Source: Bacteroidales bacterium
Lineage (GTDB): Bacteria; Bacteroidota; Bacteroidia; Bacteroidales; UBA932
Assembly: GCA_017619675.1 (NCBI GenBank)
Contig: JAFZRX010000014.1
Span: 1 to 64,000 of the forward strand
Length of the DNA: 64,000 bases
Reading direction: 5' to 3'
In this document: positions 55,621 through 63,953 of the stretch, piece after piece
Numbering within the stretch: position 1 is the stretch's first letter
How the letters are laid out: every line of letters starts with the position of its first letter
The notes under the pieces: model-generated
Seen by the model: the letters and a program-made list of their open reading frames with translations, nothing else
Database searches by the model: none
What the model was told of the DNA's origin: nothing
Translations under genes and position numbers: made by a program

Positions 55621-55779
55621 ATGGCAAAGAAAGCAGTAGCTACGTTCGCAGCAAAGGCCGGTGCCAAGAGCATGGTCAAGTGCATCCGCATGGAGAAATC
55701 TCCAAAGACCGGTGCATACGTATTTGTAGAGCATCTCGTAGAAGAGTCCAAGGCTAAGGAGTACTTCGACAAGAAGTAA
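55621..55779 (+). CDS. DUF4295 small protein (52 residues)
   Basis: A short frame directly downstream of rpmG reads MAKKAVATFAAKAGAKSMVK, then CIRMEKSPKTGAYVFVEHLV and ends EYFDKK. This matches the DUF4295 family, small basic proteins almost always encoded next to rpmB-rpmG in Bacteroidetes. A ribosome-associated role is inferred from the location. A terminator follows at 55803. Confidence 0.9.
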   Translation: MAKKAVATFAAKAGAKSMVKCIRMEKSPKTGAYVFVEHLVEESKAKEYFDKK

Positions 55780-55802
55780 TCTCTCCTGAGAACACATCAT
55801 AA

Positions 55803-55833
55803 GAAAGGCCTGCAATTGCTGCGGGCCTTTTTT
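55803..55833 (+). terminator. Terminator of the thrS-DUF4295 run
   Basis: AAAGGCC pairs with GGCCTTT around a 13-base loop region with extra pairing (TGCAATTGC), followed by six T. Confidence 0.88.
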
Positions 55834-55866
55834 ATGTCTCATTGTACACATACGGCTTATAATTTG

Positions 55867-55874
55867 TAAATTTG
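55867..55874 (+). promoter_or_regulatory. Candidate promoter of the DUF4251 gene, -7 element
   Basis: TAAATTTG with ATTG at 55841-55844 (22-base spacing). It ends 26 bases before the ATG. Confidence 0.5.
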
Positions 55875-55900
55875 TGTGATAACGCTAAACAAAAAAGGAT

Positions 55901-56401
55901 ATGTTCAAGAAAATTATAGCCATTTGCGCCCTGGCGGTCCTGTTTACGGGATGCGGCGTACTGCTCGCTGACAAGATCACCCCTGAAGAGCAGGCCCTTG
56001 TCCAGCAGCGCCTGGATGCCCAGAGTTACAGGATTGACGTGCAGTTCATGCTGCCGCGCAGGGGCGGTCAGCAGGCACTGACCTCTCCGTACTCAATTAC
56101 CGTGAACGACGGCACCATAATCTCCCACCTTCCGTATGTGGGACAGGCCTGGGACCTTCCTTACGGTGGAGGCAAAGGCCTGAACTTCGAGGCCCCAATC
56201 GACTCCTATGCGGAAGAAAGGTCCGCCACCAAACGTACCATTGTGATAGGCACGGACAATGAAGAGGATTACGTGGTTTACCGCATTGAGGTTTACGATA
56301 ATGGCAAGGCGGATATCAGGGTCCGTTCCCAGCACCGTGATCAGATAGACTATCGCGGCAATCTGGATCCCAACACTGACCCAAACAAGAAAGACAAATG
56401 A
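55901..56401 (+). CDS. DUF4251 family lipoprotein
   Basis: The 166-residue protein has a lipobox (ALAVLFTGC, Cys about residue 24). The domain YRIDVQFMLPRRGGQQALTS, then DGTIISHLPYVGQAWDLPYG and GKGLNFEAPIDSY, matches DUF4251, a Bacteroidetes family of unknown role. It overlaps the rhodanese-like gene by four bases, so the two are probably co-translated. Confidence 0.85.
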   Translation: MFKKIIAICALAVLFTGCGVLLADKITPEEQALVQQRLDAQSYRIDVQFMLPRRGGQQALTSPYSITVNDGTIISHLPYVGQAWDLPYGGGKGLNFEAPIDSYAEERSATKRTIVIGTDNEEDYVVYRIEVYDNGKADIRVRSQHRDQIDYRGNLDPNTDPNKKDK

Positions 56402-56790
56402 GACTGATGCCGTTTTTGGCCGTATTGATGGGGTTGGTTTCCTGCGCCAGCGCAAGCAAGGTCATCAACGTTAACCAGGGCGGTCTGCAGACCCAGGTAA
56501 GGGAAGGTGCGTTCCTGTTGGATGTACGTACAGATGAAGAATTCACTGAGGCCCACATACCTGGAGCGGCCAATGCGGACTGGTATCAGGAGGATTTCCT
56601 GGACCAGGTTCAGAAGTTGTGCCCTGTGGAGAACAGGACGCCCCTGGTGGTGTACTGCCGTACCGGGCGTCGCAGCGCTGAAGCCGCTGCGGCCCTTTCC
56701 AAGGCAGGATACACCGTGTACAACCTTCTTGGAGGCATCACGGAGTGGATAGACAACGGAATGAAAGTAGAGAAATTGGAATCTGAGTAA
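56398..56790 (+). CDS. Rhodanese-like domain lipoprotein
   Basis: The 130-residue protein has a lipobox (VLMGLVSC) and a single rhodanese domain: LLDVRTDEEFTEAHIPGAAN, then the active-site loop VVYCRTGRRSAEAAAALSKA with the catalytic cysteine. Such proteins move sulfane sulfur or relay thiol redox state. Being lipid-anchored, it would act in the periplasm. It overlaps both neighbours. Confidence 0.9.
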   Translation: MRLMPFLAVLMGLVSCASASKVINVNQGGLQTQVREGAFLLDVRTDEEFTEAHIPGAANADWYQEDFLDQVQKLCPVENRTPLVVYCRTGRRSAEAAAALSKAGYTVYNLLGGITEWIDNGMKVEKLESE

Positions 56791-57602
56791 TGGGAAAGGC
56801 AAGATGGATAGTTGGCGTCCTGGGATGGGTCGCATATGGGCCCATAGGCGCGTTGTTGGGATATCTGTTCGGATCGGTAATTGACAAGACGCTTGACGCT
56901 GCCAAGCAGATAACCGGCGGCTCGGGCACGGGCTCGGGTCAGGGTACGACGTACACCAGGACCACCGGCGGCGGTTACACGCAGAGCCAGCAGGGCTCGC
57001 GCCCTTACAGCAGTACGGAGCAGCGCAACAGTTTCTTCGTGAGCCTGCTGGTGCTGTCATCGGCAGTGATAAGGGCGGACGGCAAGACCCTCCAGTCAGA
57101 GGTTGACGTAGTGAAGGACTTCATAAGGCGCAACTTTGGAGACAACGCCGTCAGCGAGGCTGTGCGCATTCTGGACAGCCTGAGCACCCAGCAGATAGAT
57201 GTCTATTCCGTGGGCACCCAGATTGCCAATAACATGAATTATTCCCAGAGGCTGCAGCTGTTCCACTATCTCACCCAGATAGCCATAGCCGACGGAGACT
57301 TCAGCAAATCAGAGAAAGACGTCCTGGAGGCCATTGGAGGGGCCATAAGGCTCAATTCTTCCGATATCACTTCCATTATCTCAATGCATTACAAGGACAA
57401 GGAGTCCGCGTATGCCGTGCTTGAGATTTCGCCGTCTGCGACGGCCGATGAGATCAAGGCCGCCTATCGCCGCATGGCAATGAAATATCACCCTGACAAG
57501 GTGGCGACGCTGGGCCCGGAGGTCCAGAAGGCGGCGGAAGAGAAATTCCGGAAGATCCAGGAAGCCTACGAGACCATAAAGAAAGAGCGCGGCATCAGTT
57601 GA
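56790..57602 (+). CDS. TerB-DnaJ (DjlA-like) membrane-associated co-chaperone
   Basis: The 270-residue protein has an N-terminal glycine-rich membrane segment (VGVLGWVAYGPIGALLGYLF), a low-complexity Gly/Thr/Ser/Gln linker (residues 40-75), a TerB domain (FFVSLLVLSSAVIRADGKTL, then IADGDFSKSEKDVLEAIGGA) and a C-terminal J-domain with the HPDK motif (MAMKYHPDKVATLGPEV). The order matches DjlA of E. coli, which stimulates DnaK. It is the third gene after the lipoprotein pair. Confidence 0.9.
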   Translation: MGKARWIVGVLGWVAYGPIGALLGYLFGSVIDKTLDAAKQITGGSGTGSGQGTTYTRTTGGGYTQSQQGSRPYSSTEQRNSFFVSLLVLSSAVIRADGKTLQSEVDVVKDFIRRNFGDNAVSEAVRILDSLSTQQIDVYSVGTQIANNMNYSQRLQLFHYLTQIAIADGDFSKSEKDVLEAIGGAIRLNSSDITSIISMHYKDKESAYAVLEISPSATADEIKAAYRRMAMKYHPDKVATLGPEVQKAAEEKFRKIQEAYETIKKERGIS

Positions 57603-57616
57603 TGCGGCTTTTTTTT
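57590..57616 (+). terminator. Terminator of the DnaJ-like gene
   Basis: GCGGCATCA pairs with TGATGCGGC (one mismatch) around GT and is followed by eight T. The stem includes the stop codon of the gene. Confidence 0.75.
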
Positions 57617-57668
57617 GAGCGATAACTGGACATTTTTGATATCCTTTATTTTTGAGGGAGAATTGTAC

Positions 57669-57676
57669 TATCTTTA
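57669..57676 (+). promoter_or_regulatory. Candidate GH2 gene promoter, -7 element
   Basis: TATCTTTA, one base off the consensus, 20 bases before the ATG at 57697. No correctly spaced TTTG box. Confidence 0.4.
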
Positions 57677-57696
57677 TGATACAGAATAGTATCATT

Positions 57697-60600
57697 ATGA
57701 GAGCCAGAGCACTTTTCCTTTCATTCCTCCTTTTACCGGTGCTGCTGAATGCGCAGGATAAGCCTTTTATGCAGGACCTTCCATATTATGTGGAGAACTT
57801 GTCAGTATATGGACTTAACCAGGAGGAAGGCAGAGCCTTCCACATTCCTGAAAAGAACATTTCACTTGACGGAAAATGGAAATTCTTTTATAGTGACAAT
57901 CCAGCCGGAATCCCGGACGGCTTTTTCCGTACAGGGTTCAATGACCGAAGGTGGTCTTATATAGATGTACCGTCCAATTGGGAGATGCAGGGCTTTGGCC
58001 AGGCTCTCTTCCGTAATGTAAGCACCCCGTTCAAGACCAACAGGATGCCCGGTACCACTCAGAATATGCCAATGCGCCAGACTCAAGCCGGAACCCCTCC
58101 GCCGCCGGCGCTGTTCAGCGTAACCGTGCCGGACGTTCCAATGGATTACAATCCTACAGGTGCGTACAGGACAACGTTCAATATCCCGTCTTCCTGGAAA
58201 GGGGACAGGATATTCATCCGCTTTGAGAAAGTGGCCTCCGCATCCTTCGTATGGATAAACGGAGAGGAAGTGGGCTACAATGAAGGTGCGCAGGAGCCAT
58301 CGGAATATGATATTACCAAGTATGTGAAGCCTGGGCGCAACACCGTGGCGGTACTTGTACTCAAGTACAGCGACGGATATTATTTGGAGGGTCAGGATTA
58401 CTGGCGCCTTGCAGGTATTTTTGATGACGTAACTGTATTTGCAACACCGCAGGCGCGCATCCGTGACTGGCAGGTCATCACGGACTTTGACAAATCGTTC
58501 ACGGACTCTGACTTGAGCGTAGCGATAGATCTTACAGCATATGATGTTGCCGCTTCCGGCTACAGTCTTACCGCAGAGGTATCCCGCCAGGGAAGGCAGG
58601 TAGCTCTGATGCAGAAGGATGCCATAAGCATTCCTGCAGGAGGGAGCAATCTGGTTTCCCTTCGCGCAAGGGTTGCTTCGCCAAATAAATGGACAGCGGA
58701 AACGCCGGATCTGTATGACCTCAAGATGACCCTCAAGGATGCTTCCGGACGCGTTGTGGATGAGGTTACCAAGCGCATAGGATTCAAGAAGACGGAAATC
58801 ATTGACGGTGTTTTCTATCTGAACGGACAGCCGCTCAAGGTCATTGCGGAGTGCTCCCACATGCAGCATCCTGAACTTGGCCACGCCATGGACGAGGCCA
58901 CCATCCGCAAGGACTTTGAGATTCTCAAGCAGTTCAATTTCAACGCAGTGCGAACCTCACACTATCCTCCTGTAAACGAATACCTTGACCTTGCAGATGA
59001 GTATGGTCTGTACATCATTGATGAGACCGGAGATGAGGCCCACGCCACTGAATATGTCTCCAATGTCCCTGATTTTGCACCGATGTATAGGGAGAGGGTG
59101 CGCCAGATGGTCCTGCGTGACCGCAACCACGCCTGTGTGCTTTTCTGGAGCGCTGGAAACGAGAGCGGTGAAGGCCCTAACATAACGGAGGTTGTAAAGG
59201 AAGGTAAGAAATATGATCCAACCAGGTTTTGGATGTACGGAGGCAATGCTGCCAAGCACGATGCGGAAGATATAGTTGGACCGCGCTATCCAAGCCCTAT
59301 GGAGCATGAATTGTCCTATGGTATTGACCGTAGCGACAAGCGTCCGTCCTTTATGGATGAGTATGTATCCGTGGCAGGAAACGGAGGAGGCAGTTTTGAT
59401 GACTTCTGGCGTGAAATTGACGAACACCCGTCACTCCTGGGAGGTGCCATCTGGGATTTCGTGAGCCCGGGACTCACAGAGCCTGTTCGCAGGCTGGTAG
59501 ACAAGTCCCCTTATGGTACCAGGGCTGACATCATGGGTCGCGCAAAGCTTGTGAAGGGTCCTACTGGGAAGGCCATCGACTTTGGTCCTGTTGAGCAGTG
59601 GGTTCAGGTTTACAGGGCTGATAATGTCGAGATCAGCGGAGACAAGCTCACCCTTACGCTGGATATCTGCCCAAGGTACTTCAACCGCGGCGGAGGATAT
59701 ATGATAACCAAGGGAAGCCGTCAGTTTGGCCTCAGGCAGAACAATGACAAGGTGGAATTCTACATTGATAACGGCCAGGTGATTACCATCAGGGGAGACA
59801 TCCCTGCCAATTGGGAAGACCGCTGGCACAATGTAACCGCAGTATATGACGGCGCTACAATGAAGATATTCATTGACGGCGCGGAGGTGGCATCGGGCGA
59901 AGCCAAAGGCAACATACGCAACCTTCCTATGTCCTTGTGCATAGGCCGCAACGAAGAGCGCAACGGCCAGGATACCAATGAGTACATCATTGACGCACTG
60001 GTGGACAACGTGGGCGTCTTTGCGGCCGCCGTGGATCCTTCTGACGGATTTGACCCGGCTGCCGCCGCCCTGTGGCTTGATTTTGAAGAGGAGATTGACG
60101 AAGGCACCTTCTACACATACGGAATAGGCGCCCGCACCTACGGAAGCATCTGGCCTGACCGTGTTCCTCAGCCGGAAATGTGGCAGATGAAGAAGAGCCA
60201 GCAGCCTTTGAACTACCGAATGCTGGACAGCCGCACCGGTCTCGTGGAGATCCACAACCGCAGTTACTTTGCCAACGCATCAAGGTATGACACAATATGG
60301 GAGATAACCGCTGACGGACAGACAGTTGCTTCCGGAACCCTGAACCTTGACATTGACCCTCAGGGAACCGTTGCAGTTAAAGTCCCTTATACAAAGCCGC
60401 AGATTGTTCCTGGCAAGGAATATCGCCTGACAATCAGTTCACGCCTGCGCAATGACCAGATATGGGCCAAGGCAGGACACGAGGTTGCTTGGGAGCAGTT
60501 TGACCTTGAAGGCTGGAACCTTCCGGCCTCACCTGCACCAAAGCCAGCAGGAAGCGTTTCCCTGGCTCAGTCTGACGGAAAGATTACAGCATCCGGTGCT

Positions 60601-61524
60601 GGCTTTACATATACCTTTGACGCCCAGAGCGGGGCCTTGACCTCTATGGTAGTAGACGGGAAACAGATGCTTTCCGCTCCGCTGAAGGTCAATTTGTGGA
60701 GGGCTCCGGTTGCCAATGAGGTTGACGGTTGGAATGCCGGCACTGTCCGCTCATTGCTGACCAACGCACAGCAGGGTTACGGCGCAATTGGCGCAAGTTC
60801 TTCAATAGCAGCCATCTTTTATGCCGCAGGCCTTGACAAGCTGAGATGGGTGCCGGTTTATGTCAGGTCCCGTGTAGAAGACGGTGCAGTTTATATTGAT
60901 GTCCGTGAGCTGGTGCTCTTTGGCGGAGCCCAGGGCATCACCCAACTGGATCTTTATATCATGGGACGCAGGTCAAATGGAATGGAAAGCCTATTCTCCT
61001 GGAGGGTGGATGCAGACGGCACTGTTACCGTGAAGCACCAGTTGTTCCCTGAGGGCGATATGCCGGCCTGGCTGCCGCGCGTAGGCGTCACCCTGTCTCT
61101 GGACGGCTCACTGGGCAATGTAGACTGGTATGGCCGCGGACCTCAGGCTTCATATCCAGACAGGAGGAGCGGTTACCGCATAGGGGAGTGGTCAACTACT
61201 GTTGACGATATGTATGAGCCATACCTGATTCCACAGGACTATGGCCTGCGTATGGATTGCCGCAGGGTAAGTTTCACCGATGATTCAGGCAAAGGACTTA
61301 TGTTCAAGATGGATGTGCCGTTTGGCTTCAACGCCTATCCTTTCACAACTGACAATCTGACAAAAGCAGTTTATCAGTATCAATTGGAGAGGTCTGGAGA
61401 CATCACGCTCAACTTGAACTACGCTGATACCGGCGTTGGAGATACTTCCCGCTCAACGCTTCCTGGATATCGTGCATATCCAGAAACCTATCAGCGGACA
61501 ATTGTAATTACCCCTGTCAGATAA
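57697..61524 (+). CDS. Secreted GH2 beta-galactosidase-like enzyme with LamG-type insertion
   Basis: Starting at the ATG at 57697 (signal peptide MRARALFLSFLLLPVLLNA-Q) the protein has 1275 residues. Order: GH2 sugar-binding domain (NWEMQGFGQALFRNV), Ig-like domain, TIM barrel with the acid/base Glu489 (SAGNESGEGPN) and the nucleophile Glu555 (FMDEYVSVAGNGGG), then, right after WDFVSPGL, a concanavalin-like LamG insertion of about 170 residues (WVQVYRADNVEISGDKLTLT, RWHNVTAVYDGATMKIFIDG), the barrel end (YGSIWPDRVPQPEMWQMKKS), and C-terminal beta-domains (WYGRGPQASYPDRR). Beta-galactosidase activity is the best guess. The insertion probably adds carbohydrate binding. Confidence 0.9.
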   Translation: MRARALFLSFLLLPVLLNAQDKPFMQDLPYYVENLSVYGLNQEEGRAFHIPEKNISLDGKWKFFYSDNPAGIPDGFFRTGFNDRRWSYIDVPSNWEMQGFGQALFRNVSTPFKTNRMPGTTQNMPMRQTQAGTPPPPALFSVTVPDVPMDYNPTGAYRTTFNIPSSWKGDRIFIRFEKVASASFVWINGEEVGYNEGAQEPSEYDITKYVKPGRNTVAVLVLKYSDGYYLEGQDYWRLAGIFDDVTVFATPQARIRDWQVITDFDKSFTDSDLSVAIDLTAYDVAASGYSLTAEVSRQGRQVALMQKDAISIPAGGSNLVSLRARVASPNKWTAETPDLYDLKMTLKDASGRVVDEVTKRIGFKKTEIIDGVFYLNGQPLKVIAECSHMQHPELGHAMDEATIRKDFEILKQFNFNAVRTSHYPPVNEYLDLADEYGLYIIDETGDEAHATEYVSNVPDFAPMYRERVRQMVLRDRNHACVLFWSAGNESGEGPNITEVVKEGKKYDPTRFWMYGGNAAKHDAEDIVGPRYPSPMEHELSYGIDRSDKRPSFMDEYVSVAGNGGGSFDDFWREIDEHPSLLGGAIWDFVSPGLTEPVRRLVDKSPYGTRADIMGRAKLVKGPTGKAIDFGPVEQWVQVYRADNVEISGDKLTLTLDICPRYFNRGGGYMITKGSRQFGLRQNNDKVEFYIDNGQVITIRGDIPANWEDRWHNVTAVYDGATMKIFIDGAEVASGEAKGNIRNLPMSLCIGRNEERNGQDTNEYIIDALVDNVGVFAAAVDPSDGFDPAAAALWLDFEEEIDEGTFYTYGIGARTYGSIWPDRVPQPEMWQMKKSQQPLNYRMLDSRTGLVEIHNRSYFANASRYDTIWEITADGQTVASGTLNLDIDPQGTVAVKVPYTKPQIVPGKEYRLTISSRLRNDQIWAKAGHEVAWEQFDLEGWNLPASPAPKPAGSVSLAQSDGKITASGAGFTYTFDAQSGALTSMVVDGKQMLSAPLKVNLWRAPVANEVDGWNAGTVRSLLTNAQQGYGAIGASSSIAAIFYAAGLDKLRWVPVYVRSRVEDGAVYIDVRELVLFGGAQGITQLDLYIMGRRSNGMESLFSWRVDADGTVTVKHQLFPEGDMPAWLPRVGVTLSLDGSLGNVDWYGRGPQASYPDRRSGYRIGEWSTTVDDMYEPYLIPQDYGLRMDCRRVSFTDDSGKGLMFKMDVPFGFNAYPFTTDNLTKAVYQYQLERSGDITLNLNYADTGVGDTSRSTLPGYRAYPETYQRTIVITPVR

Positions 61525-61537
61525 GGGTTGCTGGCAA

Positions 61538-62068
61538 TTACTTGATTATCTTATAATAGCCCTCCTTTCGCGGTTTTGGCGGGAGGGGGGCCATATCAGG
61601 ATAACCCAAAGCCAGCGCGCCCACGCCAATCACGTCCTCAGGCATTCCCAATTCCTTGAGGAGTTCTTTTCCGGCCGGAGTCTCAAACATTTCACGTTCA
61701 CGGTTGATCCAGCAGGAGCCAAGGCCAATGGCGTATGCGGCGTTCATCATATTTCCAAGTACAAGGCTGCCGTCAGGAACACCGTTGGCCCATTTCTTTG
61801 GGCTAGATGCGAAAACCAGCACGTAAGTAGGGGCGCCGTAGAATGGATTGACATCCCTGCCCCACACTTCTGCGTTGAGCTTGGCAATCTTTTCCATCAG
61901 CTCTGGGTTCTGGACGGCAACTATCCAAGGATCCTGGAAGCCCATTGCGGTTGGAGCCCAGGTACCAGCCTCAAGCACGTTCTTGAGCTCATCGTCAGTA
62001 ATCTGTACTTTCTTGAATTTTCTGATGCTGCGCCTGTTCTTGAGCGCGTCTATAACTGTGTTGTTCAT
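61538..62068 (-). CDS. Nitroreductase-family flavoprotein
   Basis: The 176-residue protein has the FMN-contact start NRRSIRKFKKVQITDDELKN, the segment GTWAPTAMGFQDPWIVAVQ, GLGSCWINREREMF and a C-terminal GALALGYPDMAPLPPKPRKE. Members reduce nitro groups, quinones or flavins with NAD(P)H. Exact substrate unknown. It converges with GH2 and is divergent from the EamA transporter. Confidence 0.9.
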   Translation of the reverse strand: MNNTVIDALKNRRSIRKFKKVQITDDELKNVLEAGTWAPTAMGFQDPWIVAVQNPELMEKIAKLNAEVWGRDVNPFYGAPTYVLVFASSPKKWANGVPDGSLVLGNMMNAAYAIGLGSCWINREREMFETPAGKELLKELGMPEDVIGVGALALGYPDMAPLPPKPRKEGYYKIIK

Positions 62069-62100
62069 TGTAAGTCCTCCTGTTTCTTTATTGTCAATTA

Positions 62101-62108
62101 CAAATATA
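62101..62108 (-). promoter_or_regulatory. Candidate nitroreductase promoter, -7 element
   Basis: Minus strand TATATTTG, 32 bases before the ATG at 62068. No clear -33 box. Confidence 0.5.
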
Positions 62109-62138
62109 GATTTTATTGCTTATAATTGTACAGAAAAA

Positions 62139-63029
62139 ATGGGCTCTGAAAAGAACAAGACTCTTGCAATCCTCCATACGGCCGTCTTCCTGGCAGGTTG
62201 GACCGGCATCTTTGGAAGGATGATCTCCCTTGGGGGACTGCCCCTGGTGTTGTATCGCATTATGGTAAGCGTGGCCACCCTGGCGGCAGTCCTCGCCTGT
62301 ATGGGAAAGCTGCACAAAGTGTCCTGGAAAGCCTTTGTGAAGATAGCCGGGTGCGGTGTGATCCTCGCCCTGCACTGGGTGGCCTTCTACGCCAGCATCC
62401 AGGCTTCCAACGTATCGGTTGGCGTAGCATGCATTGCCACTTCCTGCTTCTTTGCCGCAATCCTTCATCCCCTGATAAACCGCAAGCGCGTCTCCTGGGC
62501 GGAAGTGCTCATCAGTTTCATAGCCATAGCCGGAGTCCTGCTGATATTCAGCCTTGACGTGCGATACAGGCTGGGAATAGCGCTGGGATTGCTGTCAGCC
62601 GCCATGTATTCGCTGTTCTCGGTACTCAACATAAATGTAGCGCGTGAAACGGGTCAGAACAGTTCCACTATGCTTCTTTACGAACTGGTTGGGGGAGTGA
62701 TCTTCCTGTCGCTGGTCATTCCGCTGTATCTGAAACTTTTCCCGGGGGCCGATATCGCCCCGCAGGGGAAGGATGTATCGTGGCTCCTGCTTCTGGGCTC
62801 GGTGTTCACCATCCTGCCGTTCCTGTTCCAGCTTCACGCCATGCGGACGCTGTCCGCATTTACCGTGAACCTGGCCTACAACCTGGAGTCGGTATACAGC
62901 ATGGCTTTCGCCGCGCTCATCTTCAAAGAATACAGGGAAGTGGGTTGGTCTTTCTGGCTGGGAATAGCCTTGATAATCATCTCTGTCCTTATCCAGACCC
63001 GCAGGGTGTTGGCCATGCAGAAAACATGA
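62139..63029 (+). CDS. EamA/DMT-family permease
   Basis: I use the ATG at 62139 (MGSEKNKTLAILHTAVFLAG), which gives 296 residues; the open frame extends further left but only antisense to the nitroreductase. About ten hydrophobic segments form two EamA halves, with ALHWVAFYASIQASNVSVG at the first half's end and FQLHAMRTLSAFTVNLAYNL in the second. Members export or import amino acids and metabolites. The substrate is unknown. Confidence 0.88.
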   Translation: MGSEKNKTLAILHTAVFLAGWTGIFGRMISLGGLPLVLYRIMVSVATLAAVLACMGKLHKVSWKAFVKIAGCGVILALHWVAFYASIQASNVSVGVACIATSCFFAAILHPLINRKRVSWAEVLISFIAIAGVLLIFSLDVRYRLGIALGLLSAAMYSLFSVLNINVARETGQNSSTMLLYELVGGVIFLSLVIPLYLKLFPGADIAPQGKDVSWLLLLGSVFTILPFLFQLHAMRTLSAFTVNLAYNLESVYSMAFAALIFKEYREVGWSFWLGIALIIISVLIQTRRVLAMQKT

Positions 63030-63033
63030 TGGG

Positions 63034-63528
63034 TCAGAGCAGTTTCATCGCGATATAGGCGCATGCCTCGGCATCGGCCAGGGCATTATGGTGGTTTGTG
63101 AGGTCGTAGCCGCAGGCCGCAGCCACCGTGGGCAAGCGGTGATTGGGGAGAGTGAATCCAAAGTGGTGCCGGGACGCCCACAGCGTGTCATAGAATGTGT
63201 AATCAGGATAGTCCATCCTATAGACCCTGAACACAGCCTTCAGGCATCCTTCATCAAACCTGGCATTATGGGCAACCAGCGGAAGCCCTTCTATGAGCGG
63301 TTCTATCTTTTCCCATACATAAGGAAATACAGGCGCGTCTTCCGTGTCATCCGGGCCCAGCCCGTGAACCTGCTGGCAGAACCATTTATAATACTCCGGT
63401 TCCGGATGGATCAGGCTGTAGAAACTGTCCACTATCTCCCCGCCGCGCACGACCACCACCCCCACGCTGCACACGCTGGTAGGGCACTCGTTTGCCGTCT
63501 CAAAATCTATTGCCGCAAAATCCGTCAT
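63034..63528 (-). CDS. 3'-5' exonuclease, DEDDh family (DnaQ-like)
   Basis: The 164-residue protein has all DEDDh motifs: AAIDFETANECPTSVCSVGV (Exo I, with Asp and Glu), LVAHNARFDEGCLKAVF (Exo II) and HNALADAEACAYIAM (Exo III with His and Asp). It resembles the proofreading subunit epsilon but is a stand-alone exonuclease of the kind common in Bacteroidetes. It converges with the EamA gene. Confidence 0.92.
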   Translation of the reverse strand: MTDFAAIDFETANECPTSVCSVGVVVVRGGEIVDSFYSLIHPEPEYYKWFCQQVHGLGPDDTEDAPVFPYVWEKIEPLIEGLPLVAHNARFDEGCLKAVFRVYRMDYPDYTFYDTLWASRHHFGFTLPNHRLPTVAAACGYDLTNHHNALADAEACAYIAMKLL

Positions 63529-63539
63529 ACTCTCTAACC

Positions 63540-63547
63540 CAAAGATA
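63540..63547 (-). promoter_or_regulatory. Candidate exonuclease promoter, -7 element
   Basis: Minus strand TATCTTTG, 12 bases before the ATG at 63528. The -33 half is not clear. Confidence 0.5.
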
Positions 63548-63601
63548 ATGCATTCTATCTATTAATCCTATCCAATTATCATCCCTTTTCCTTTACACAT
63601 A

Positions 63602-63819
63602 CGGTATGAGGGGGTTACCTCCGGAAGCCTTCGCTACGCTCATCCCAAAAGCAATTCAGGGGGCACGCCCCCTCCCACACCCCCATGGCCTTTACACCTT
63701 TCCGTATTTGCCTTACGACAAATACCCGGCTCGGCCGGGCGCCTGATGGCGCCTTTGCTCTACTCCATTGACTTCCTTCTGCTGCGGCCACGGGCCCCGG
63801 AGGCAACCCCCTCATACCG
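63602..63819. repeat. MITE-like element with 23-base terminal inverted repeats
   Basis: Arms 63602-63624 and 63797-63819 match as reverse complements in 22 of 23 bases. Between them lie further hairpins: GGGGG/CCCCC at 63659-63672, GTATTTG/CAAATAC at 63704-63725, CCCGGC/GCCGGG at 63725-63739 and GGCGCC/GGCGCC at 63738-63753. No transposase is present. It could be a non-autonomous mobile element or a folded RNA. Confidence 0.75.
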
Positions 63820-63846
63820 CTCTCATTATGTGACGTTGCAAAGTGC

Positions 63847-63953
63847 GTGGAGTGGAATGTATTGATAATAAATCACTTAGTTATAGATGCATTATTCGTT
63901 TTGGATAGGGCTTCTTTTCTTATCGTACTGATTATCAATCCCTTACGCTCCAC
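63847..63953. repeat. Imperfect inverted-repeat pair near the right edge
   Basis: Arms 63847-63869 and 63931-63953 match as reverse complements in 19 of 23 bases, with ATTGATAAT and GTGGAG fully conserved. The 61-base centre is AT-rich. Confidence 0.6.

Noticed and set aside
63615..63815. 66-codon open frame inside the MITE-like element
   Set aside because: It coincides with the palindromic element and owes its length to the GC-rich arms. No motif or promoter.
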